NCBI RefSeq assembly: GCF_036846205.1
Contig: NZ_DAIUCK010000064.1
Location: forward strand, 1-18,583
Length of the DNA stretch: 18,583 nt
DNA from: Rhabdothermincola sp036846205
GTDB taxonomy: Bacteria; Actinomycetota; Acidimicrobiia; Acidimicrobiales; Acidimicrobilacustridaceae
Direction: 5' to 3'
How positions within the stretch are numbered: position 1 is the first letter of the stretch; each line of letters opens with the position of its first letter. The translations under genes were made by a program, and so were the position numbers. Positions 1 to 6,263 of this stretch are shown in pieces. The notes beneath the pieces were generated by a model, which had not been told where the DNA came from, made no database searches, and saw only the letters and a program-made list of their open reading frames with translations.

Positions 1-40
1 GCCCGGCGGGCCACCCAACCGACGCGAACCCGACCGGCGA

Positions 41-553
41 TCAGTCCTCGAGCAGCGGCGCGGGTGCGACCCTCCCCGACGCGGCAGCCCGGGCCAGCGC
101 CACCAGCGCGGTGGCGGTCTCCGGCTGCAGGCGGGGCAGCTCGCCCGGCGCGAACCAGCGGACCTGTTCGATCTCGGCCGACCGCGGCCGCACCGACTCG
201 AGCTCCGCCAGCTCCCGAGGACGGGCCCGGAACACCAGATCGACCCGCTGCAAGCGCGACTCCACCACCACCGCCGGCTCGCCGACCAGCTCGATCGCCA
301 GCCCCACCTCCTCGGCGACCTCCCGTCGGGCGGCATCCGCAGGCTCCTCCCCCCGCTTCAACAACCCGCCGGGGATGCCCCAGTCGCTGCGGTAGATGTG
401 CTTCACCAGCAGGATCGCGCCATCCGGCCGCTCGATCACACAGATCGAGCCCACCGTGAACGACGGCGACAGCGCCCGCACCAGCCGCCGGCGCACCCCC
501 CGGGGCACGTGACGCCACGCTCTCAGGAACCACCGATACAGCCGCTCGCGCAT
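41..553 (-). CDS. Nudix hydrolase
   Basis: A 170-residue protein carrying a complete Nudix box at residues 63-85 (G63, E69, R77-E78, E81-E82, G84), the Mg-binding signature of hydrolases that cleave nucleoside diphosphates linked to another moiety. The box is followed by a typical Nudix C-terminal half, with WFAPGELP near residue 132. Residues 1-30 are strongly basic (many Arg) and precede the fold; they may be a nucleic-acid or membrane contact. The substrate cannot be read from sequence. The ATG start is preceded at 6 nt by TACCCT on the minus strand, suggesting a leaderless transcript separate from the phosphatase gene upstream. Family assignment is firm; specificity is unknown. Confidence 0.9.
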   Translation of the reverse strand: MRERLYRWFLRAWRHVPRGVRRRLVRALSPSFTVGSICVIERPDGAILLVKHIYRSDWGIPGGLLKRGEEPADAARREVAEEVGLAIELVGEPAVVVESRLQRVDLVFRARPRELAELESVRPRSAEIEQVRWFAPGELPRLQPETATALVALARAAASGRVAPAPLLED

Positions 554-559
554 CCTTCG

Positions 560-565
560 AGGGTA
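560..565 (-). promoter_or_regulatory. Putative -10 box (TACCCT) for the Nudix gene
   Basis: TACCCT on the minus strand ends 6 nt before the ATG at 553. This matches the actinobacterial TAnnnT -10 pattern and would place transcription start at or beside the start codon. No convincing -35 box is visible. Confidence 0.4.
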
Positions 566-608
566 GAGGCAGGAGCGGCCAGCGGGTCGGCCGGTCGTTC
601 AGCGAGCA

Positions 609-628
609 GGCCGGCCAAGAGGCCGACC
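609..628 (-). terminator. GC-rich hairpin after the phosphatase gene
   Basis: An 8-bp stem (GGTCGGCC / GGCCGGCC, one G-T wobble) closes a TCTT loop, about 16 nt past the phosphatase stop codon. It lacks a T-run, so as an intrinsic terminator it would be the U-less type. It separates the phosphatase from the Nudix gene, which has its own candidate -10 box. Confidence 0.45.
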
Positions 629-643
629 AGCAGGGCGCCGCCT

Positions 644-1414
644 TCAGGCCGTGGCCCGGCCCGGCCGCTCGAAGGACCGCCGGGCGCCGACCAGCTCCCC
701 GAGCAGCGCGGGTGTGGCCGCGGCCACCGGTGTGCGGCGGGCGGTGTGCTCGAGCACCACCAGCTCCCGACCATCCGCGTCGACCATCGCCGCGCCGGCC
801 TCCAGGCAGACGAGCATCCCGCCCAGGTAGTCCCACGGGCCGTGCGAATCCCAGCTGCAGTCGACGTACCCGTCGAGCACCCCGCAGGCCACCGCGCACA
901 GATCCAACGCCGCCGCGCCCAGCGCCCGGTACTGCCGCCACCCCAGGTAGGCGGGCGGGAACCCCGACAACCCGACGATGGCCTCCCCCAGGCGCACCGC
1001 TCCGCTCGGCTCGATGGGGGCGCCATCACGGCGGGCCCCGCCGCCGCGCAGCGCCTCGAACCGCTCACCGCTCACCAGGTTGACCACCACCGCCGCCCGC
1101 GGCCCGTCCCCGTCGACCGCGCACAGACTCGTCGCGTACCACGGGATCCCCCGCGAGGCGTTGGTGGAGCCGTCCAGCGGGTCCACCACCACGATCAGCT
1201 CGGCGTCCCCGCGGTGCAGGCCCGACTCCTCGCTCAGTACCCCGACCCCGTCCACCGCGCCGAGGACCTCCAGGGCTGCCGCGTCGGCTGCCAGATCGCT
1301 GTGGTGCTGGCCCGGGCGGGTACCGGCGAGCCCCCAGTCCCCGACCGAGCCCAGCGCCCGGCCGATGGCGGTGGCCGTGCCGTGGAGCAGCTCCAGGAGC
1401 AGGTCGTCTCGCAC
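644..1414 (-). CDS. Inositol-monophosphatase family phosphatase
   Basis: A 256-residue Mg-dependent phosphomonoesterase of the IMPase/FBPase fold. Visible signature elements: LSEESG at 60-65 (metal-binding Glu), DPLDGSTN at 78-85 (motif of metal-binding Asp and substrate-contacting residues) and HGPWDYLGG near 191-199 (Asp195, third metal ligand). The length matches the family (about 250-270). Substrates in this family include inositol-1-phosphate, fructose-1,6-bisphosphate, histidinol phosphate and PAP; sequence alone does not decide. I chose the GTG at 1414 because TACCGT lies 8 nt upstream, a leaderless-type arrangement; an in-frame ATG at 1447 would add 11 residues. The open frame continues far upstream to 2443 on this strand, but that part is antisense to two genes and is not coding. 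Confidence 0.88.
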   Translation of the reverse strand: MRDDLLLELLHGTATAIGRALGSVGDWGLAGTRPGQHHSDLAADAAALEVLGAVDGVGVLSEESGLHRGDAELIVVVDPLDGSTNASRGIPWYATSLCAVDGDGPRAAVVVNLVSGERFEALRGGGARRDGAPIEPSGAVRLGEAIVGLSGFPPAYLGWRQYRALGAAALDLCAVACGVLDGYVDCSWDSHGPWDYLGGMLVCLEAGAAMVDADGRELVVLEHTARRTPVAAATPALLGELVGARRSFERPGRATA

Positions 1415-1422
1415 GCCCGGCG

Positions 1423-1428
1423 ACGGTA
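1423..1428 (-). promoter_or_regulatory. Putative -10 box (TACCGT) for the phosphatase gene
   Basis: TACCGT on the minus strand lies 8 nt before the GTG at 1414. The spacing would put the transcript 5' end at the start codon. No Shine-Dalgarno sequence is present there, which agrees with leaderless translation. Confidence 0.4.
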
Positions 1429-1483
1429 GCCGCGCCCCGGATCGCATGGCAGGCTTAGGTGTCCCCGACCCCAGGAGCACCCG

Positions 1484-2053
1484 TTGGCCGTCATCGACGT
1501 CGCCGGCTTCGTCGCCGACCTCAAGGATCACGCGGTCGATCACCAGTTCCACGTCCACGACGAGCGGCACTTCGTGGAGACCTACTCGCTGCGCCAGATG
1601 TGGGAGGTCGACCTGCACCCCGAAGACGCCTGCGGTGGCCCCCTCGACCTGCATCTGGCACTCGAGGTCGACCCGCGCACCATGCTCGGCTTCGAAGACC
1701 GCATGAACGAGCTCGACATGGTCGACGCCCCGGAGCCGCCCGAGGGGTTCAGCTTCCCGCTGATCTTCACCTGGGTGCTCCCCCCGCTGCCCAAGGGACC
1801 CGACCTGCTGGTGCTGGCCACCGACCTGGCCGGCGTCGGCAACACCCTGCTGCCGCTCGAGGTGTCCGCCATCGACTCGTACTCGTCGGTCACCGACCCA
1901 CCCGAGCGCAGCCTGACGATCGTGTCGCGCATCGAAGTCGGGCTCGACAAGATCTACCTTGGTCAGGAACAGCTCTGCGACGTGCTCGACCGCTGCCACG
2001 ACGTCAGCACGTTCCTGCTCGAGCGGGCCCCCGCGTGGCTCGACGAGATCTGA
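1484..2053 (+). CDS. Conserved-looking protein of unknown function, first of a two-gene operon
   Basis: A 189-residue acidic, soluble protein that I do not recognise. It has no signal peptide or membrane span, and an early His-rich stretch (DHAVDHQFHVHDERH, residues 15-29). The middle is hydrophobic-aromatic (FSFPLIFTWVLPPLP around 90-104), followed by LLVLATDLAGVGNTLLPLEV. The TTG start at 1484 is supported by AGGAG at 1473-1477, 6 nt upstream. The stop is 7 nt before the next gene, so the two are surely co-transcribed. It is divergent from the phosphatase gene with a 69-bp gap. The codon usage looks genuine (GC-rich third positions) and the RBS is good, so it is a real gene without an assignable function. 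Confidence 0.8.
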   Translation: MAVIDVAGFVADLKDHAVDHQFHVHDERHFVETYSLRQMWEVDLHPEDACGGPLDLHLALEVDPRTMLGFEDRMNELDMVDAPEPPEGFSFPLIFTWVLPPLPKGPDLLVLATDLAGVGNTLLPLEVSAIDSYSSVTDPPERSLTIVSRIEVGLDKIYLGQEQLCDVLDRCHDVSTFLLERAPAWLDEI

Positions 2054-2060
2054 CGGGCCG

Positions 2061-2543
2061 GTGGCGCAACCACCGCAGCTCATCGAGCTGACCATCGGCG
2101 ACCGCGCCCTGCTGCTGGCCCGCATGCGCGAGCTGGCCGAGCGCCGGGACGGCTGGGTCAACCTCCAACCGGTGCCCGCCGGCGAGCAGCCAGGGATCCG
2201 GAGGGCTCGGGCCGGGCTGTTCGCGCTGTTCTCCGCCCGAGGCCCCGAGCTGCCCGTGGCCACCTGGGTCCCCGGTGAGCTCACCCGCAAAGGCATCGAG
2301 CCCGACAGCATCGGCCTGCAGCACGCGGGCGGCCCGAAGGCCCGGCTGCGACTGGCGGAGCTGGGCGTGCCGATCCCCACCGGCTGGCGGGTCCTGGCCG
2401 ACCACCCCCGCCGGGGTCTGGTGATCGAGCTGCCGACGGCCACCCCTCCCGCTGAGGCCCTCGACTGGTTGCTGCGGGCCGCGGTCGCCCTCTCCCCGGT
2501 CGCGCTGCCCGAGCGGTGGGTCGCCGTCGTCTACCAGCGGTAG
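2061..2543 (+). CDS. Protein of unknown function, second of a two-gene operon
   Basis: A 160-residue soluble protein with no recognised domain. It begins with a predicted helix (DRALLLARMRELAERRDGW) and contains a region rich in Pro and small residues, including FALFSARGPELPVATW and VPIPTGW. It ends in a helical segment (EALDWLLRAAVALSP) and WVAVVYQR. The GTG at 2061 is chosen because it lies 7 nt after the preceding stop codon; there is only a weak ribosome site, so translation is probably coupled to the upstream gene. The frame extends upstream to 1959 but that part overlaps the first gene. It converges on the secreted-protein gene with only 21 bp between the stop codons. Confidence 0.75.
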   Translation: MAQPPQLIELTIGDRALLLARMRELAERRDGWVNLQPVPAGEQPGIRRARAGLFALFSARGPELPVATWVPGELTRKGIEPDSIGLQHAGGPKARLRLAELGVPIPTGWRVLADHPRRGLVIELPTATPPAEALDWLLRAAVALSPVALPERWVAVVYQR

Positions 2544-2546
2544 CGA

Positions 2547-2561
2547 CCGCCGCGGTGGCGG
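2547..2561. terminator. Short GC hairpin between convergent genes
   Basis: CCGCC and GGCGG pair around a 5-nt loop inside the 21-bp gap between two convergent stop codons. There is no T-run on either side. It is placed where a shared bidirectional terminator would be expected, but the stem is short. Confidence 0.25.
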
Positions 2562-2564
2562 CGA

Positions 2565-3230
2565 TCAGCCGGTGAACCGGGGCCGAGCGACCGCCGCGGC
2601 CGCGGGCGCGGTCGTGGTCGGTGCCTCAGTGGTGGCGATCGTGGTCGACGTCGTCGTGGTGGACGTGGTTGGGGCGCTCTGCTGGTAGGAGAACACCGCG
2701 GCCCCACCTTCGAAGTTCATCTCCGGGCTGCACGCCTCCTCACTGCCGACCGGCGTGGACGCCCAGTTGATCGTGACCGCCCCGTCCTGGGTGCCGAACG
2801 GCAGCAGGTTCATCTCGCACGTCTCTGGCTGATCGAGCCACAGGTTGTCCGAGACGAGCGTGAGGGTGTTGATGCCCTCGCCCTCGACGGTCACGGTCGC
2901 CGTCTCGAAGTTGCTGCAGGACTGGCTGGTGTCAGGAGTGATGGTGACGGTCTGGGCCACGTTGTCGACGTCGACGTTGAGCGCCCCACAGTAGTTGGAA
3001 GGGTTCGCCACCTCGTTCGCCGCGGTCAGCTCCGGGCCGGGCCCGACCGGTGCGTCGGTGACCTCGAACACCCTGGGACCGTCGCAGCAGCTCGGCAGGT
3101 CGAGCTCCACCCGGATCGAGACGGTCTGCGGTAGCGGCTCGGCGTACGCCATCGGCGCGACTACCACGAGCCCGCTGCCGAGGACGGCGACGCCAACCAC
3201 GGCGCCGAGAGACCGGGTATGCCGTCGCAT
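2565..3230 (-). CDS. Secreted Cys-containing protein with a Thr-rich tail ending in RPRFTG
   Basis: A 221-residue exported protein of unknown function. The Sec signal peptide is clear: MRRHTR, a hydrophobic core (LGAVVGVAVLGSGLVVVAPM), then AYA before EPLP, with cleavage near residue 30. The mature part is rich in beta-type Val/Thr stretches and has six Cys (one CC pair plus four single), an even number suitable for disulfides. A low-complexity Thr/Ser/Ala/Pro linker of about 30 residues follows, of the wall-spanning kind, and the protein ends exactly at ARPRFTG. That resembles an LPxTG-like tag but lacks the membrane helix and basic tail needed for classic sortase anchoring. The ATG at 3230 has GGGAGGAG about 7 nt upstream. 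It lies 67 bp behind the ATPase gene on the same strand. Confidence 0.85.
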   Translation of the reverse strand: MRRHTRSLGAVVGVAVLGSGLVVVAPMAYAEPLPQTVSIRVELDLPSCCDGPRVFEVTDAPVGPGPELTAANEVANPSNYCGALNVDVDNVAQTVTITPDTSQSCSNFETATVTVEGEGINTLTLVSDNLWLDQPETCEMNLLPFGTQDGAVTINWASTPVGSEEACSPEMNFEGGAAVFSYQQSAPTTSTTTTSTTIATTEAPTTTAPAAAAVARPRFTG

Positions 3231-3260
3231 CGTGGCTCTCCTCCCACTTGTTCCTGTTAT

Positions 3261-3290
3261 CGAGCAGCCCGACGATCGTCGAGCGGCTCG
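3261..3290 (-). other. Imperfect inverted repeat between the ATPase and secreted-protein genes
   Basis: The core is CGAC-GATC-GTCG at 3270-3281, flanked by AGCC (3266-3269) and GGCT (3285-3288). It sits just after the ATPase stop codon and about 30 nt before the next start. It could be a weak terminator, a 5'-UTR structure or an operator; nothing decides between them. Confidence 0.25.
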
Positions 3291-3297
3291 GCGAACC

Positions 3298-5943
3298 CTA
3301 CTCCCGGGGCGCCCCACCGCGCGGCTGGAGGCGGGTGCGGACCGCTTTGTGCACCGTGTCGACTCCCAGTACCGCCGGAACGGCCAGCCCAGCCACCGCG
3401 GCGCCGAGCACGCCGGGCGGCGACTGGCCGAGCAGTTCCGCCAGCGGCCTGAACAGCAGGAACAGCCCGAGCAACCCCAGCTCGGCCACCACCGCCCACA
3501 CCAGCAACCGGTTCGTCCCCCAACCGAGCTGCCAGGCGAACCGACCGGTGCTGCGGCAGGCGAACGCGTTGGCCACCTGCCCCAGGACCACCGCCATGAA
3601 CGCAGCTCCCGACGCAGCCAGCAGCACCCCACCGCTGGGGAAGGCCTCACCGGGAGACCAGCCCGACGACGCCATCACCGCCAGGAACGCCACCATCTCC
3701 ACCACCGCCTCGGTCGGGCCGAGCACCCCGAACGCCCGGGTGAGCAGCGACCGGTCGAGCAGGTGGCCTCGCACCGGTGGCTGGTCGAGCACGTGGGCCG
3801 CGGGACGCTCCCCACCCAGGGCCAGTGCGGGGAACACGTCGGTGCCGATGTCGAGCGCCAGCACCTGCAGTACCCCGAGGGCCAGCGGGAACCGTCCCCC
3901 CGACAGGGCCCACACCACGAACGGGGTGAGCTCGGCCACGTTGTCGGTCAGGTGGTAGGTGAGGAACCGGCGGATGTTCGCGAACGTCGCCCGGCCCTGC
4001 CGGACCGCTTCCACGATGGTGGCGAAGTCGTCGTCGAGCAGCACCAGATCGGCGGCCTCGCGAGCCACGTCCGTGCCCGAGCGTCCCATCGCCACCCCGA
4101 TCGCGGCCTCGCGCAACGCCGGCGCGTCGTTCACCCCGTCACCGGTCATGGCCACCACGTGACCGCGCTCGTGGAGCACCCGAGCGATCCGCAGCTTGTC
4201 CTCCGGTGACACCCGGGCGATCACGATCCCGTCGTGGTCGATGAGCTCACCGAGCGCCTGGTCGTCAGGAGGCAGGTCCGCGCCGGTGACGACCCGGCCA
4301 TCGGCGGCCAGCAAGCCGACCTCGGCCGCGATCGCCCGGGCGGTGCCGGGATGATCACCGGTGACCATGGCCACCTTGACCCCCGCCCGGCGGCAGGCCG
4401 CCAGCGCGACCGCGGCGCCGTCCCGGGGCGGGTCCTCGAGGCCAACCAGCCCCAGCAGCTCGAGGTCGACCTCGGCGTCATCGGCCGTTGCCGGGATCGT
4501 GCTCCCCGAGAGGCGGCGCCGGGCCACGGCCAGCACCCGCAGCCCCCGATGCGCCATCTCGTCCAGCGCGCCCGCCGCGCCGGGGACTTCGCCGCAGCGC
4601 GGCAGCACGGTGTCCGGCGCGCCCTTCACGAGGAGCTGCCCGCCGGCGACCACCGACATGCGCCGCCGGCGAGGATCGAACGGAAAGCGGGCGACGACCG
4701 GAGCTCGACGCTCGTCGGCTGCCAGGTCGATCCCGACCCGCCGAGCGAGGGCGTCCAGCGCGGCTTCCATCGGATCGCCCCGAGCCACCCAGCGGCCGTC
4801 GACCTCCACCGCCTGGCCGCTCGAACATCGGGCCGCCACCCGGGCCACCTCCTGGAGGCTCGCCGCCGCCTCGGGTGGGGTGCACGTCACCGCCGCCTCG
4901 GGCCCGTAGCCCGACCCCTCGATCGCCGCCCGCCCGGCCGGCATCCACACGTCGACGACCACCATCTCGTTGCGGGTGAGTGTGCCGGTCTTGTCGGTGC
5001 AGATGAACGTCGTCGATCCCAGGGTCTCGACCGCTTCCAGGTGCCGGACCAGCGCGTGGCGCTCTGCCATCCGCTGCGCACCCATCGCCAGCGACAGGGT
5101 GACCGTGGGCAGCAGCCCCTCGGGCACCACCGCGACGGTGACGCCCACGGCGAAGAGGAACCCGTCGGTGGCGGGCATGCCCACCACCAGGGCCACCAGG
5201 AAGAACGCGGTGCCCACCCCGACCGCGATCAGCGCGATCGACCGCGACACCCGATCGAGCTCCAGGCGCAGCGGACTCGGCTCACCACGCCCGCTCGGGG
5301 TCAGCGCGGCGATCGCCGCCAGTCGGGTCCGGGCCCCGGTCTCGACGACCGTCGCCTCCGCTTCGCCCTCCACCACGAAGCACCCCGCGAACACCGTCTC
5401 CCCCACCGCGGGGCGAGTGGGCACGCTCTCGCCGGTGAGGGTCGAGGTGTCGACCGCGAGGCCGTGCACGGCGTCGAGTCGCAGGTCGGCGGAGATCCGG
5501 TCGCCGCCCTCGAGCCGCACCAGGTCACCAGGCACCAACTCGTCCGCCGGGATCGAGACCACCTGGCCGTCGCGCACCACCGTGGCCCGCCGGGGCAGCA
5601 GGTCCCGCAATCGCTCGGCGGCCCGTGCGGAACGCTCCTCCTGCACGAAGGCGAACACCCCGTTGAGGATGATCACCACGAACACCGCGATCCCGAGCTG
5701 CGGGAGCCCTGCCACGAACGCCAGCCCGCCCGCCACCCAGAACAGCAGGGCGAAGAAGTGGACCATCTCCCCCGCCAGCCGCCGCCAAGCCGGTTCCTTC
5801 GCCGGCGCCGGGAGCACGTTCGGCCCGACCTCACGCCGGCGGCGCGCGGCCTCCTCGGAACTCAGCCCCCGGCTCGCCACCCCCGCACCGGCACCGGACG
5901 CCGCGGTGGGGGCGCTCCCCTCGTCCGACTCGGGCACCGTCAC
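3298..5943 (-). CDS. P2-type (P2C-like) cation-transporting ATPase
   Basis: An 881-residue P-type pump; the family couples ATP hydrolysis to cation transport across the membrane. Order of parts: cytosolic N-terminus (1-58), M1-M2 (about 60-101), actuator domain with TGES at 170-173, M3-M4 with PEGLLP at 274-279, phosphorylation motif DKTGTLT (Asp317), nucleotide-binding KGAPD at 440-444, TGD at 528-530, hinge TGDGVNDAP at 600-608, then M5-M10. The ion-site helices resemble Na,K-ATPase rather than SERCA: PEGLL in M4 (Glu275), AELTPF in M5 (Glu671) and LDIGTD in M6 (Asp698, Asp702). Na+, K+ or H+ transport is therefore plausible, though Ca2+ is not excluded. The GTG start at 5943 overlaps the stop of a 45-codon membrane ORF (GTGA). 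Family call is firm; the ion is inferred. Confidence 0.92.
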   Translation of the reverse strand: MTVPESDEGSAPTAASGAGAGVASRGLSSEEAARRRREVGPNVLPAPAKEPAWRRLAGEMVHFFALLFWVAGGLAFVAGLPQLGIAVFVVIILNGVFAFVQEERSARAAERLRDLLPRRATVVRDGQVVSIPADELVPGDLVRLEGGDRISADLRLDAVHGLAVDTSTLTGESVPTRPAVGETVFAGCFVVEGEAEATVVETGARTRLAAIAALTPSGRGEPSPLRLELDRVSRSIALIAVGVGTAFFLVALVVGMPATDGFLFAVGVTVAVVPEGLLPTVTLSLAMGAQRMAERHALVRHLEAVETLGSTTFICTDKTGTLTRNEMVVVDVWMPAGRAAIEGSGYGPEAAVTCTPPEAAASLQEVARVAARCSSGQAVEVDGRWVARGDPMEAALDALARRVGIDLAADERRAPVVARFPFDPRRRRMSVVAGGQLLVKGAPDTVLPRCGEVPGAAGALDEMAHRGLRVLAVARRRLSGSTIPATADDAEVDLELLGLVGLEDPPRDGAAVALAACRRAGVKVAMVTGDHPGTARAIAAEVGLLAADGRVVTGADLPPDDQALGELIDHDGIVIARVSPEDKLRIARVLHERGHVVAMTGDGVNDAPALREAAIGVAMGRSGTDVAREAADLVLLDDDFATIVEAVRQGRATFANIRRFLTYHLTDNVAELTPFVVWALSGGRFPLALGVLQVLALDIGTDVFPALALGGERPAAHVLDQPPVRGHLLDRSLLTRAFGVLGPTEAVVEMVAFLAVMASSGWSPGEAFPSGGVLLAASGAAFMAVVLGQVANAFACRSTGRFAWQLGWGTNRLLVWAVVAELGLLGLFLLFRPLAELLGQSPPGVLGAAVAGLAVPAVLGVDTVHKAVRTRLQPRGGAPRE

Positions 5944-6077
5944 CGCCTCGGCCCGCCCGGCGCTCCCGCTCGCTTCCGCCGAGCCCGCCGAGCGGCGTAC
6001 GCGGTCACCCACCACACGGCCGCGACGGCAGCCACGATCCCTCCGGCGACGGCTGCGACCACCTCGACCGTGGTCAT
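5940..6077 (-). CDS. Small single-span membrane protein, coupled to the ATPase
   Basis: A 45-residue ORF with one strongly predicted membrane helix: MTTVE, a hydrophobic run (VVAAVAGGIVAAVAAVWWV, residues 6-24), TAYA, then a basic tail RRARRKR and a Gly/Pro/Arg-rich end. The positive-inside rule predicts N-terminus out, C-terminus in. Its stop overlaps the ATPase GTG start (GTGA) and its ATG overlaps the stop of a 9-codon upstream ORF (ATGA), the usual geometry of translational coupling. Its own ribosome site is weak (AGG close to the ATG). I know no family for it. By analogy with small single-span regulators of P-type ATPases it may be a subunit or regulator of the pump, which is inference from position and topology only. 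Confidence 0.6.
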   Translation of the reverse strand: MTTVEVVAAVAGGIVAAVAAVWWVTAYAARRARRKRAGAPGGPRR

Positions 6078-6103
6078 CGCCTGCACCCGGGTGGCAGCCC
6101 CAT
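6074..6103 (-). CDS. Nine-codon leader ORF (MGLPPGCRR) before the small membrane ORF
   Basis: An ATG at 6103 is preceded by a perfect AGGAGG at 6109-6114 with 5-nt spacing, the best Shine-Dalgarno site on this transcript. The frame closes after nine codons with TGA overlapping the ATG of the 45-residue ORF (ATGA). It may serve to load ribosomes for the two downstream frames or act as a regulatory leader peptide. Such short frames arise by chance, so the support is the SD match plus the overlap geometry. Confidence 0.45.
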   Translation of the reverse strand: MGLPPGCRR

Positions 6104-6208
6104 CGAAGCCTCCTGTACCGCACCGCACGGGGTCGTGCACCAGCGTCGCCCGCTCGGGCCGGCGCCGACCGTGCGACGGGCCCGGCCCGGAGTCCGGCCC
6201 GACCGTCG

Positions 6209-6214
6209 AGGGTA
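6209..6214 (-). promoter_or_regulatory. Possible -10 box (TACCCT) for the ATPase operon
   Basis: TACCCT on the minus strand would give a 5' UTR of roughly 100 nt ahead of the leader ORF. CCCTTG lies 17 nt upstream as a poor -35 candidate. The 6104-6263 gap is shared with the divergent kinase gene and also holds a CCTTG/CAAGG inverted repeat at 6218-6236. Weak evidence. Confidence 0.25.
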
Positions 6215-6263
6215 GGTCCTTGTTCCCTGGGCAAGGGCGGATGAGCGGGAGAGGATGGCGACC

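Noticed and set aside
1415..2443. Upstream extension of the phosphatase frame on the minus strand (a single frame to 2443).
   Set aside because: It is antisense to two well-formed plus-strand genes, shows no domain, and the phosphatase fold is complete from 1414.
5944..6234. Upstream extension of the ATPase frame.
   Set aside because: The extension is Arg/Gly-rich without family similarity and overlaps the 45-codon membrane ORF in another frame; the GTG at 5943 gives a normal P2 N-terminus.
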